Assembly: GCF_947500075.1 (NCBI RefSeq) | Contig: NZ_CANMQS010000002.1 | Span: 310,001-374,000 of the forward strand | Origin: an uncultured Sulfitobacter sp. | Lineage (GTDB): Bacteria; Pseudomonadota; Alphaproteobacteria; Rhodobacterales; Rhodobacteraceae | Direction of reading: 5' to 3' | Length of the DNA stretch: 64,000 nt | Shown: piece after piece, positions 16,733 through 25,018 of the stretch | Layout of the letters: every line of letters starts with the position of its first letter | How positions within the stretch are numbered: the first letter of the stretch is position 1 | The notes under the pieces: model-generated | Told to the model about the DNA's origin: nothing | Databases searched by the model: none | Seen by the model: the letters and a program-made list of their open reading frames with translations, nothing else | Position numbers and translations under genes: made by a program

Positions 16733-18565
16733 ATGCTTGATCAAACTGCCAAGGCGCCCATCGCTCAGATCCAGGGTCTGAGGGTTGAGTTTCAAACGAA
16801 GGATGGTCCGGTTGTCGGTGTGGAGGATGTCAGTTTCGACATCCATCCCGGAGAGACGGTCTGCGTGGTGGGCGAATCCGGGTCCGGCAAATCGGTATCC
16901 TCGCTGTCGCTGATGCGTCTGGTGGAATACGGCGGCGGTGAGATCGCCAGCGGCAAGCTGCTGTTTGATCGCGTCCAGGGCGGCAACGTCAACCTGGCCG
17001 AGATGGAACCCGGCCAGATGCGCGACATCCGCGGCAATGAGATCGGGATGATCTTTCAGGAACCCATGACCGCCTTGAACCCGGTGTTCACGGTCGGCCG
17101 CCAGATGACCGAAGGGTTGCGGCTGCACAAGGGTCTCAGCAAGTCGCAGGCCGATGAACGCGCTTTGGCGCTGTTGCAGCAGGTCCGCATCCCGGAACCC
17201 GCGCGGCGCATGAAGCAATACCCGCATGAACTGTCCGGCGGCATGCGCCAGCGGGTGGTGATCGCGATGGCGCTGGCGTGTGAGCCGCGCTTGCTGATCG
17301 CGGATGAACCCACAACGGCTCTTGATGTGACGATCCAGGCGGAAATCCTCGCCCTGATGGACCGCCTCAAGCGTGAAACCGGCACGGCGGTGATGTTCAT
17401 CACCCACGACATGGCCGTCGTGGCGCAAATGGCCGACCGCGTGGTGGTCATGTTCCGCGGCAACAAGGTCGAAGAAGGCCCGGTTGAGCAGATTTTCGAG
17501 AACCCGCAACACCCCTATACCAAAGCCCTGCTGGCGGCTGTGCCCAAGCTGGGCGAAATGACCGGCAAGGCATACCCTGAACCGATGAAGCTGCTGGGCA
17601 GCGAAGACAAGGACATCGTGCCGATCAAAGGCACCGATGAAACCCTGTTGACGGTCAAGAATCTGACCACGCGCTTTCCGGTCACCGGCGGGCTGATGCG
17701 CCGTCTGGTCGCCAATGTCCACGCGGTGGAGGATCTGAGCTTTGAGATCAACAAGGGCCAGACGCTGAGCCTTGTGGGCGAATCCGGCTGCGGCAAGTCC
17801 ACGGCCGGGCGCTCCATCCTGCGGCTGGTGGAGCCGATGTCAGGTGAAGTGAACCTTGCAGGCACCGATATCATGGCCCTGAACCAGAAAGACCTGCGCA
17901 CCGCGCGGCTGGACATGCAGATGATCTTTCAGGACCCGTTTGCCTCTCTCAACCCGCAGATGCAGCTGGCCGATCAGGTGGCCGAACCCATCCACAACTA
18001 CGCGACCCTGACCGGGGATGCGGTGCAGGAACGGGTGGAGATGCTCTTTGACCGGGTCGAACTGCCGCGCAGCTTCATGCGCCGTTTCCCGCACGAACTG
18101 TCAGGCGGCCAACGCCAGCGCGTGGCGATTGCCCGTGCTCTGGCGCTGAACCCCAAGCTGATCATCGCGGATGAAGCGGTCTCCGCGCTGGATGTGTCGG
18201 TGCAGGCGCAGGTGCTCAACCTGATGTTGGAGCTTCAGGCGGAGATGGAGCTGAGCTTTCTCTTTATCTCCCACGACATGGCGGTGGTTGAACGTGTCAG
18301 CCACGATGTCGGCGTGATGTATCTGGGCCGGATCGTCGAACTTGGCCCCCGCTCGGCGGTCTTCGAGAACCCGCAGCACCCCTATACGCAGGCCCTGATG
18401 AAAGCGGTCCCCATCGCCGATCCGCGCAAGCGCAAGGACGAAAAAGACCTGAATTTCAAGCCGATCCCGTCGCCCATCCATCCCGCCAGCTATCAGCCCG
18501 AGCCGTCCGTCTACCGCGAAGTCGGACCGGGGCATAAGGTGCTGGTGACCGATAGCGGGTATTGA
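16733..18565 (+). CDS. Fused double ATP-binding protein of a peptide ABC transporter (DppD-DppF type)
   Basis: 610 residues with two complete nucleotide-binding domains. NBD1 has Walker A GESGSGKS (47-54), signature LSGGMRQR (about 167) and Walker B-side A-D-E-P-T-T-A-L-D. NBD2 has G-E-S-G-C-G-K-S-T (about 349), LSGGQRQR (about 456) and A-D-E-A-V-S-A-L-D, with alanine in place of the usual proline after the glutamate. Peptide transporters often use two separate ATPases; here they are fused. It powers uptake through the leftward-encoded permeases although it is on the opposite strand, leading an operon of hydrolytic enzymes. Confidence 0.95.
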   Translation: MLDQTAKAPIAQIQGLRVEFQTKDGPVVGVEDVSFDIHPGETVCVVGESGSGKSVSSLSLMRLVEYGGGEIASGKLLFDRVQGGNVNLAEMEPGQMRDIRGNEIGMIFQEPMTALNPVFTVGRQMTEGLRLHKGLSKSQADERALALLQQVRIPEPARRMKQYPHELSGGMRQRVVIAMALACEPRLLIADEPTTALDVTIQAEILALMDRLKRETGTAVMFITHDMAVVAQMADRVVVMFRGNKVEEGPVEQIFENPQHPYTKALLAAVPKLGEMTGKAYPEPMKLLGSEDKDIVPIKGTDETLLTVKNLTTRFPVTGGLMRRLVANVHAVEDLSFEINKGQTLSLVGESGCGKSTAGRSILRLVEPMSGEVNLAGTDIMALNQKDLRTARLDMQMIFQDPFASLNPQMQLADQVAEPIHNYATLTGDAVQERVEMLFDRVELPRSFMRRFPHELSGGQRQRVAIARALALNPKLIIADEAVSALDVSVQAQVLNLMLELQAEMELSFLFISHDMAVVERVSHDVGVMYLGRIVELGPRSAVFENPQHPYTQALMKAVPIADPRKRKDEKDLNFKPIPSPIHPASYQPEPSVYREVGPGHKVLVTDSGY

Positions 18566-18948
18566 GCAGTGCCGTGCGACTGACACAGATCACGCCTTTT
18601 GTGCCCTGTACGTCGCTGGACCGACAAATCGGATTTTACCGCGATGTCCTTGGCTTCACGCTTGGGTTTCAGGCTGAAAACTACGCATTTCTGCGCCGGG
18701 ATGCCGTCGCACTGCGGTTGGTTGAGGTTTCCGCTGATGTGGATCTTGGCCTTCCCGACCGGGAAGGGTCGTTCTACATTGATACCCAAGGCCTTGACGC
18801 GCTCTATCTTGCGTTGAAGCCTGCGCTGGATCGGCTGCCGCCCGCCCGCGTGCGCCCGCCATTTGATCAACCATATGGCCAGCGCGAGTTTCACGTGGCA
18901 GACGAAGACTGCACTTTGGTATTTTTTGGTGAGGCAATCGCGCGATGA
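18562..18948 (+). CDS. VOC/glyoxalase-bleomycin-resistance family protein
   Basis: About 125 residues with one vicinal-oxygen-chelate fold: T-P-F-V-P-C-T-S-L-D-R-Q-I-G-F-Y-R-D-V-L-G-F at the start, and Q-P-Y-G-Q-R-E-F-H-V-A-D-E-D-C-T-L-V-F-F-G near the end, with the conserved glutamate. Members include lyases, dioxygenases and antibiotic-binding proteins; the role here is unknown. The start is uncertain: a TTG at 18562 overlaps the ATPase stop, while GTG 18574 is in frame and equally likely. Its stop overlaps the ArgE-like start by 4 bp (ATGA), so it is translationally coupled in the peptide-hydrolase operon. Confidence 0.85.
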   Translation: MSSAVRLTQITPFVPCTSLDRQIGFYRDVLGFTLGFQAENYAFLRRDAVALRLVEVSADVDLGLPDREGSFYIDTQGLDALYLALKPALDRLPPARVRPPFDQPYGQREFHVADEDCTLVFFGEAIAR

Positions 18949-20108
18949 CCCAACGACTAACCCCGCTTGAGCTGATGACCAAACTCATCAGCTTTCCCAC
19001 CGTCAGCCGCGACACCAACATCCCGCTGATCGACTGGGTGGCGGAATACCTGTCCAGCCATGGCATCGAAAGCCACCGCTACATCGATCCCGACCAGCCC
19101 AAACATGCGCTCTTTGCCCATGTGGGCCCTTGGGAAGAAGGCGCGGTTGTCCTGTCGGGCCACACCGATGTTGTGCCCATCGACGGTCAGCCCTGGGACA
19201 CCGACCCGTTCACTGTTGTCGAAAAGGACGGCAAATACTTCGGCCGCGGCACCTGCGACATGAAAGGGTTTGACGCACTGGCCCTCTGGGCATTGGTTGA
19301 GGCAAAATACGCGGACATCAAACGCCCCCTTCAGATCGCGTTCAGCTTTGATGAGGAAGTCGGCTGCACCGGCGCCCCTCCGATGATTGAGGCGATGCAG
19401 CCTGTGCTGCCCAAAGGCGACATCGTGCTGGTCGGAGAGCCGTCTTCGATGCAGGCCGTCACGGGGCACAAGGGTGGGAATGGCTTTGTCACCGAAGTGG
19501 TGGGCCATGAGGTGCATTCCTCGATCATGCACACCGGGGTCAATGCGATCATGGCAGGGGCCAAGCTGATCGAATGGGCCAACGACATGAACACGGAAAA
19601 CATGGCCCGCAAACCCGATGAGATTGCCGCCCTGTTCGACCCGCCTTTCACGACCGTCCATGTCGGGATGATCGAAGGTGGCACAGCACAGAACATCACC
19701 GCAAAGCGCTGCACCTTCGATATGGGGTTCCGCGTGGTGCCGGGCGAAGACATGGTCAAATGGGGGGCGGCATACCTCAAGAAAGCCGCAGAAGTCGAAC
19801 GCCAGATGCAGGCCGTGGTGCCAGAGACCTATATCAAGATCACCCCGCGTTTTGACGTCCCCGCCCTGCGCCCCGAAGAGGGCGGCCCGGCAGAGACGCT
19901 GGTCCGCCAAATCACCGGCGACAACGCCACCCATCAGGTCAGCTATGGCACCGAAGCGGGGCAGTTTCAGGATGCCGGATATTCCGCCGTCATCTGTGGC
20001 CCCGGCAGCATCGATCAGGCCCATCAGCCCAACGAATACATTGAGGTCAGCCAATTCAACGCAGGTCATGATTTCATGAAGTCGCTTCTGGCGCGCCTCG
20101 CGGCCTGA
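18945..20108 (+). CDS. argE: ArgE-type acetylornithine deacetylase / M20 peptidase
   Basis: 387-residue zinc-dependent M20 hydrolase. Metal and catalytic motifs are S-G-H-T-D-V-V-P (about 69-76), G-R-G-T-C-D-M-K-G near 101-109, and F-D-E-E-V-G-C-T-G near 130-138, in the ArgE/CPG2 order. ArgE removes the N-acetyl group from acetylornithine. In this setting, beside a peptide transporter and two further M20 enzymes, it may instead deacylate imported N-acyl amino acids, so the gene symbol reflects family resemblance. It is translationally coupled to the VOC gene (ATGA) and 7 bp upstream of the FAD oxidoreductase. Confidence 0.88.
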   Translation: MTQRLTPLELMTKLISFPTVSRDTNIPLIDWVAEYLSSHGIESHRYIDPDQPKHALFAHVGPWEEGAVVLSGHTDVVPIDGQPWDTDPFTVVEKDGKYFGRGTCDMKGFDALALWALVEAKYADIKRPLQIAFSFDEEVGCTGAPPMIEAMQPVLPKGDIVLVGEPSSMQAVTGHKGGNGFVTEVVGHEVHSSIMHTGVNAIMAGAKLIEWANDMNTENMARKPDEIAALFDPPFTTVHVGMIEGGTAQNITAKRCTFDMGFRVVPGEDMVKWGAAYLKKAAEVERQMQAVVPETYIKITPRFDVPALRPEEGGPAETLVRQITGDNATHQVSYGTEAGQFQDAGYSAVICGPGSIDQAHQPNEYIEVSQFNAGHDFMKSLLARLAA

Positions 20109-20115
20109 GGGCGCC

Positions 20116-21459
20116 ATGGCCCGCTTTCCGATCACGGCGGACACCGCTGTCAGCTATCCCGGCCCGCCGCCTGCGCGCGCGGATGTGGTTGTCATCGGGG
20201 GCGGGGTGATTGGCGTCTGTACGGCCCTGACCCTTGCCGAAGCAGGGCAGCGCGTGACCCTGCTGGAAAAGGGCCGCATCGCCGGAGAGCAGTCTTCCCG
20301 CAACTGGGGCTGGATCCGCGTGCAGGGCCGCGACCCGGCTGAGATTCCCATCATGCAGGACGCCCGGCGCGCCTGGATTGACCTGGCACGGCGCACCAAT
20401 GCGGATTTTGGTCTGCATCAGGGCGGCACCGTCTACATGGCGCGGTCAAAGGCGCAGCTGGCCGCCTACCAGAACTGGCTGGACATCGCGCGTGCCCACG
20501 ATCTGGACAGCGAAATGCTCAGCGCGGCAGAGACAAGAACGCTTTACCCCGGCTTTCAGACCAGCGCTATTGGCGCGTTGCGCACCCCCTCTGACATGCG
20601 GGCAGAGCCGCATCTGGCAATGCCCGCGCTGGCCGCCATCGCCGCGCGCGCAGGCGTGACCATCGTGGAAAACTGCGCGGTGCGCAGGCTCGACATTGCA
20701 GCGGGGCGTGTGGCGGGCGTGGTGCATGAAGCGGGGATGATCAAGGCCGACAGCGTGGTGCTGGCGGGCGGCGCATGGTCGGCGCTGTTTCTGGCCAACC
20801 ATGGCGTGCGCCTGCCACAGCTTTCGGTGCGCGATACGGTGCTGGCGACCCAACCGCTGCCCGAAGTGACCCTGGGCACCGCCAGCGATGGCCGGGTGGC
20901 GTTTCGAAGGCGTGCCGATGGCGGCTATACGCTGGCCCCGCCCGGCATGTCCGAACTCTACATCGGCCCGGATGCGGTGCGCGCGCTGCCCAAATATTTG
21001 CCGCAATTGCGCGCGGCCCCCTGGGCGCAAAGCTACAAACCACTCGCCCCGCATGGATACCCCGACGGCTGGACCACCCCGCGCCGCTGGTCCGGTGACA
21101 GCGTCACGCCGTTTGAGCGGATGCGCGTCCTCAACCCCAATCCCAGCGCCCGCCGGGTCAAGCGCATGTTGCAGGCCTTTGCCGCGGCATTTCCGCAGCT
21201 GCCTAAACCGCAGGCCCGCCAGACATGGGCGGGCATGATCGACACCATGCCGGATATCGTGCCCGTCGTGGATCACTGCGCGGCCCTGCCGGGGCTGGTG
21301 ATCGGCACAGGCATGTCCGGGCACGGCTTTGGCATCGGGCCGGGAATGGGGCAGGTGCTGGCGGCTCTGGTCATGAGCGTGCCGGTAGGGCATGATCTTG
21401 CCAGATTTCGTGCGGACCGTTTTGATGATGGCAGTCCGATCATCCTGCCCCCCCTATGA
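20116..21459 (+). CDS. FAD-dependent amine/D-amino acid oxidoreductase (DAO family)
   Basis: 447 residues. The N-terminal FAD-binding fold V-V-V-I-G-G-G-V-I-G-V-C-T-A (about 23-36) is followed by L-L-E-K-G-R-I-A-G-E-Q-S-S-R-N-W-G-W, the DadA/DAO-family pattern. The C-terminal G-L-V-I-G-T-G-M-S-G-H-G-F-G-I-G-P-G segment closes the FAD site. Members oxidise D-amino acids, sarcosine or related secondary amines. Together with the peptide transporter and the M20 deacylases it suggests breakdown of modified or D-amino acids after uptake, which is inference. It starts 7 bp after argE. Confidence 0.88.
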   Translation: MARFPITADTAVSYPGPPPARADVVVIGGGVIGVCTALTLAEAGQRVTLLEKGRIAGEQSSRNWGWIRVQGRDPAEIPIMQDARRAWIDLARRTNADFGLHQGGTVYMARSKAQLAAYQNWLDIARAHDLDSEMLSAAETRTLYPGFQTSAIGALRTPSDMRAEPHLAMPALAAIAARAGVTIVENCAVRRLDIAAGRVAGVVHEAGMIKADSVVLAGGAWSALFLANHGVRLPQLSVRDTVLATQPLPEVTLGTASDGRVAFRRRADGGYTLAPPGMSELYIGPDAVRALPKYLPQLRAAPWAQSYKPLAPHGYPDGWTTPRRWSGDSVTPFERMRVLNPNPSARRVKRMLQAFAAAFPQLPKPQARQTWAGMIDTMPDIVPVVDHCAALPGLVIGTGMSGHGFGIGPGMGQVLAALVMSVPVGHDLARFRADRFDDGSPIILPPL

Positions 21460-21484
21460 CGGGTCTGACCCGGAAAGATACCTG

Positions 21485-22651
21485 ATGCCAATCAAGAACC
21501 GCTTTGCCGAAACCCATGCCGAAATCGCCGGGTGGCGGCAGCACATCCACCAGAACCCCGAACTGGGGTTTGAGGAACATGCAACAGCCGCCTATGTGGT
21601 CGACCGCCTGCGTGACTTCGGCATCACTGACATCACCACGGGCATCGGCCAGACCGGTGTGGTGGCGGTGATCGAAGGCAAGGCCAACACCTCTGGCCGA
21701 ACCATCGGGCTGCGCGCCGACATGGACGCGCTGCCGATTATGGAAGCCACCGGGCTGCCCTATGCCTCCCAAATCCCCGGCAAAATGCACGCCTGCGGCC
21801 ATGACGGCCACACCGCGATGCTGCTGGGGGCCGCGCAATATCTGGCGGAGACGCGGAATTTCGACGGACGCTGCGTGCTGATCTTCCAACCCGCCGAAGA
21901 AGGCGGCGGCGGGGGCAACGAAATGGTCAAGGAAGGCCTGATGGAGCGGTGGTCCATTGATGAGGTCTATGGCATGCACAACATGCCCGGCTATGACGTG
22001 GGCAAATTCGCCATCCGTCCGGGCGCGCTGCTGGCGGCTGCGGATCAGTTCGACATCACCATTGAAGGGCAGGGCGGCCATGCCGCGGCCCCGCATGAAG
22101 CGGTCGATACCAATCTGGCTGCCGCCCATGTCGTCGTTGCCCTGCAATCCATCGTCAGCCGCAGCGTCGATCCGGTGAAACAGGTCGTTGTCTCCGTCTG
22201 CACTCTGCGCAGCGACACGGTCAGCCATAACATCCTGCCGCAAACCGTCCAGTTGATCGGCACGACCCGCACGCTCGACGAAGATGTGCGGGACCTGACG
22301 GAGACGCGCCTGCGCGAGATTGTGAGCCTCACCGCGCAAGCCCATGGCTGCACCGCTGACATCACCTATGACCGGGGCTACCCGGTCACCGTCAACCACG
22401 ACCGGGAAACCGAGTATGCAGCTGATATCGCGGAAAAAGTCACCCCTGACGTCTGGCGCGACACGCCGCCGATCATGGCGGGCGAAGACTTTTCCTACAT
22501 GCTCAACACCCGTCCCGGCGCCTATATGATGCTGGGCAATGGCCATGGGCCGACGGTCCACCACCCGATGTATGACTTCAACGATGATGCGATCCCCGCA
22601 GGCTGTAGCTGGTTCGCAGAGATGGTTGAGACACGCCTGCCAACAGGATAG
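21485..22651 (+). CDS. M20 family amidohydrolase (hippurate-hydrolase type), copy 1
   Basis: 388 residues. Motifs: H-I-H-Q-N-P-E-L-G-F-E-E-H (about 19-31), G-L-R-A-D-M-D-A-L-P-I, H-A-C-G-H-D-G-H-T-A-M-L-L-G-A-A (zinc ligands), and E-E-G-G-G-G-G. This is the M20D amidohydrolase branch (hippurate hydrolase, N-acyl-L-amino acid amidohydrolase), which releases amino acids from N-acyl derivatives. ATG 21485 is used; the longer frame overlaps the oxidoreductase. It is followed by a paralogue of identical length, indicating tandem duplication. Confidence 0.92.
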   Translation: MPIKNRFAETHAEIAGWRQHIHQNPELGFEEHATAAYVVDRLRDFGITDITTGIGQTGVVAVIEGKANTSGRTIGLRADMDALPIMEATGLPYASQIPGKMHACGHDGHTAMLLGAAQYLAETRNFDGRCVLIFQPAEEGGGGGNEMVKEGLMERWSIDEVYGMHNMPGYDVGKFAIRPGALLAAADQFDITIEGQGGHAAAPHEAVDTNLAAAHVVVALQSIVSRSVDPVKQVVVSVCTLRSDTVSHNILPQTVQLIGTTRTLDEDVRDLTETRLREIVSLTAQAHGCTADITYDRGYPVTVNHDRETEYAADIAEKVTPDVWRDTPPIMAGEDFSYMLNTRPGAYMMLGNGHGPTVHHPMYDFNDDAIPAGCSWFAEMVETRLPTG

Positions 22652-22703
22652 ACCCCGCGCAACCGCGCGCCGCGCCCCCCTCTTGCCAATTTCTGGAGCC
22701 CCC

Positions 22704-23870
22704 ATGCCCGTCAAGAACCGCTTTGCCGAAACCCACGCCGACATCACCGCATGGCGACGTGACCTGCACGAAAACCCCGAGATCCTGTTTGAAACCCACC
22801 GCACCTCTGCCACCGTGGCCGAAAAACTGCGCGCCTTTGGCTGTGACGAAGTGGTCGAGGGCATCGGGCGCACGGGCGTTGTGGGCGTGATCAAGGGCCG
22901 CAAGACCGACAGCGGCAAGGTGATCGGGCTGCGCGCCGATATGGACGCGCTGCCGATATTGGAGGCGACAGGGCTGCCCTACGCCTCAAAAACCCCCGGT
23001 GCCATGCACGCCTGCGGCCACGACGGTCATACCGCGATGCTGCTGGGGGCGGCTCAATACCTCTGTGAGACGCGCAATTTCGACGGCACCACTGTGGTGA
23101 TCTTCCAGCCCGCCGAAGAAGGCGGCGGTGGGGGGCGTGAGATGTGCAACGACGGCATGATGGACCGCTGGAACATCCAGGAAGTCTACGGCATGCACAA
23201 CTGGCCCGGCATCCCCTTGGGTGAATTCGCCATCCGGCCGGGGCCGTTCTTTGCCGCGACGGACCTGCTGGAAATCTCTGTCGAAGGCCTCGGCGGTCAT
23301 GCCGCCAAACCGAATGAAACGATCGACACCACCGTTGTCTGCGCCCATATCATCACCGCGCTGCAAACCATCGCCAGCCGCAATGCCGATCCCATTGGGC
23401 AATTGGTCGTCTCCATCACCTCGTTTGAGACCGAATCCAAAGCCTTCAACGTGATCCCGCAGAAGGTCCACATGCGCGGCACCGTGCGCACCCTGTCCAA
23501 CGCCCTGCGCGATCTGGCCGAAAAGCGCGTGGTGGAGATTTGCGAAGGCATCGCCGCCACCTTCGGTGCGAAGGCCACTGTGGACTACATCCGCAACTAT
23601 CCTGTGATGATCAACCACCCCGAACAGACCGAATTTGCAGCCCACGTGGCGCGCGACGTCTCCGGCGGTTGTGCCGAAGCGGAGATGACGATGGGCGGTG
23701 AGGATTTCGCCTTCATGCTGGAAGAACGCCCCGGCGCGTACATCCTGCTGGGCAACGGCGATTCAGCCGCCGTGCATCATCCGCTTTACAACTTCAACGA
23801 TGATGCGATCCCGATGGGGTGCAGTTGGTGGGCGGGCCTCGCCGAACAGCGGATGCCGATCACGCATTAA
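22704..23870 (+). CDS. M20 family amidohydrolase (hippurate-hydrolase type), copy 2
   Basis: 388 residues, the same length as copy 1 and similar throughout, starting M-P-V-K-N-R-F-A-E-T-H-A-D versus M-P-I-K-N-R-F-A-E-T-H-A-E. All zinc motifs are kept (H-A-C-G-H-D-G-H-T and E-E-G-G-G-G-G), so both copies should be active. Differences concentrate in the dimerisation/lid region, which may give different acyl specificities (inference). GGAG lies upstream of ATG 22704. It ends the operon, 28 bp before the REP cluster. Confidence 0.92.
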   Translation: MPVKNRFAETHADITAWRRDLHENPEILFETHRTSATVAEKLRAFGCDEVVEGIGRTGVVGVIKGRKTDSGKVIGLRADMDALPILEATGLPYASKTPGAMHACGHDGHTAMLLGAAQYLCETRNFDGTTVVIFQPAEEGGGGGREMCNDGMMDRWNIQEVYGMHNWPGIPLGEFAIRPGPFFAATDLLEISVEGLGGHAAKPNETIDTTVVCAHIITALQTIASRNADPIGQLVVSITSFETESKAFNVIPQKVHMRGTVRTLSNALRDLAEKRVVEICEGIAATFGAKATVDYIRNYPVMINHPEQTEFAAHVARDVSGGCAEAEMTMGGEDFAFMLEERPGAYILLGNGDSAAVHHPLYNFNDDAIPMGCSWWAGLAEQRMPITH

Positions 23871-23897
23871 GGGGCTCTCATCTGAACGCAAAACACC

Positions 23898-23984
23898 GTA
23901 GGGTGCGCATTCACTGCGCACCATCCACCACACCATCGCGCGCACCATTGGCGGGGTCACGGTGCGCATGAATGCGCACCCTAC
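23898..23984. repeat. Pair of inverted GTAG-footed REP hairpins (BIME-like)
   Basis: Left unit: GTAG (23898-23901) then stem GGTGCGCA/TGCGCACC with loop TTCAC to 23922. Right unit on the other strand: stem GGTGCGCAT/ATGCGCACC (23961-23980) followed by CTAC, which is GTAG reversed. Two REPs in opposite orientation form a BIME between convergent genes. The right unit also supplies the stop codon of the glycosyltransferase gene. Confidence 0.8.
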
Positions 23985-25018
23985 GGGGCGTCCCACAACG
24001 CCTGATACACCGCATCAATGCCATCTGCCTCCCGTGCCGCGCTGAAGTGGGCCAGTGCCCCTTCGCGCGCTTTTGGGGCAATCGCGTCCGTCTGATCCAG
24101 CAGCCCAAGGGCCGCCTCCGCCGCCCCCGCCGCATCCTCCAACGCCACCACACGCCCCACCGTGCCCTGCGCCGAGAATGCCTCGAAATACCCCGTCCGG
24201 CTGCCCACAAACGGCACGCCCGAGGCCAACCCCTCCAAAGGCACCATGCCGTAGCCTTCGTAGCGCGGCAATTGCACCACCAGCGACAGCGCGCGCATCA
24301 GTGCGGGCAGTTGATCCGCAGGCATCTCCCCCACAAACAACAGCCGGTCGGCCAAACCTGCGGCGGCGACCTTGGCTTTCAACCCATCCTCAAACGCCTG
24401 ATGCTTGCCGCCTGACCGCCCCACCACCAGCGCCACGACGTCCCGAACCTGCGGCAACAGCCGCAGCATCGCATCAACAAAGACATCCGTGCCTTTTTCA
24501 GGCCGGACCCGCCCGATGGTCGCAATCCCGCGCGCGCCGCCATGGCCCAAAGCCGCCCAAGCCGCTGCGCGGTCGGGGGCGGGGCAAAACAGATCCGTAT
24601 CGACCCCATGGGGCACCACGGCGCGCACATGCGGGACGTAACCAGCAGCCTCATCGGTGGTCGCAATCACCGCATCCATCTTGGAGATCAGCCAACGTGG
24701 ATAGGCCGAATGCAACCGCTGCGCGGCAGAGGTAAAGACGATCTTAACAGGCGCACGGCGCACATCGCGCAGCCAGAGCGCACTGCGCATTTCGGGATTG
24801 CGCCGCACGTGCCAGATGGCGAAGGGCCTGCCCTCCGGCGCAGCATGACGCGACGCCTGATGCGCCTGCGCCTTTGACATGGGAGCAGGGCAACCGGGCA
24901 GCGGCTGCCCGACCAACGCCAGATCATATCGGCTCACCTGCTGACGGATCACATTCGCTGCCGTTGCCGAAACGCCAGTGAAATTGGGGTTGTAGTTGGT
25001 GACAAAAAGCTCAGCCAT
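23981..25018 (-). CDS. Glycosyltransferase family 4/1 (GT-B)
   Basis: 345 residues of the GT4-like type. The donor-binding half has G-R-V-R-P-E-K-G-T-D-V-F (about 188-199), and the sugar-nucleotide E-x7-E-type motif appears as L-P-R-Y-E-G-Y-G-M-V-P-L-E-G-L-A-S-G-V-P-F-V (about 270-290). The N-terminus lacks the first long beta-alpha units of larger members, but the length suits small LPS-core transferases. It follows waaA with an 8-bp overlap and probably adds a core sugar to Kdo-lipid A at the cytoplasmic face. The stop lies within a REP hairpin. Confidence 0.88.
   Translation of the reverse strand: MAELFVTNYNPNFTGVSATAANVIRQQVSRYDLALVGQPLPGCPAPMSKAQAHQASRHAAPEGRPFAIWHVRRNPEMRSALWLRDVRRAPVKIVFTSAAQRLHSAYPRWLISKMDAVIATTDEAAGYVPHVRAVVPHGVDTDLFCPAPDRAAAWAALGHGGARGIATIGRVRPEKGTDVFVDAMLRLLPQVRDVVALVVGRSGGKHQAFEDGLKAKVAAAGLADRLLFVGEMPADQLPALMRALSLVVQLPRYEGYGMVPLEGLASGVPFVGSRTGYFEAFSAQGTVGRVVALEDAAGAAEAALGLLDQTDAIAPKAREGALAHFSAAREADGIDAVYQALWDAP

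Noticed and set aside
18957..20144. 395-codon open frame antisense to argE
   Set aside because: His/Gly/Arg-rich shadow; the plus strand carries the M20 metal motifs.
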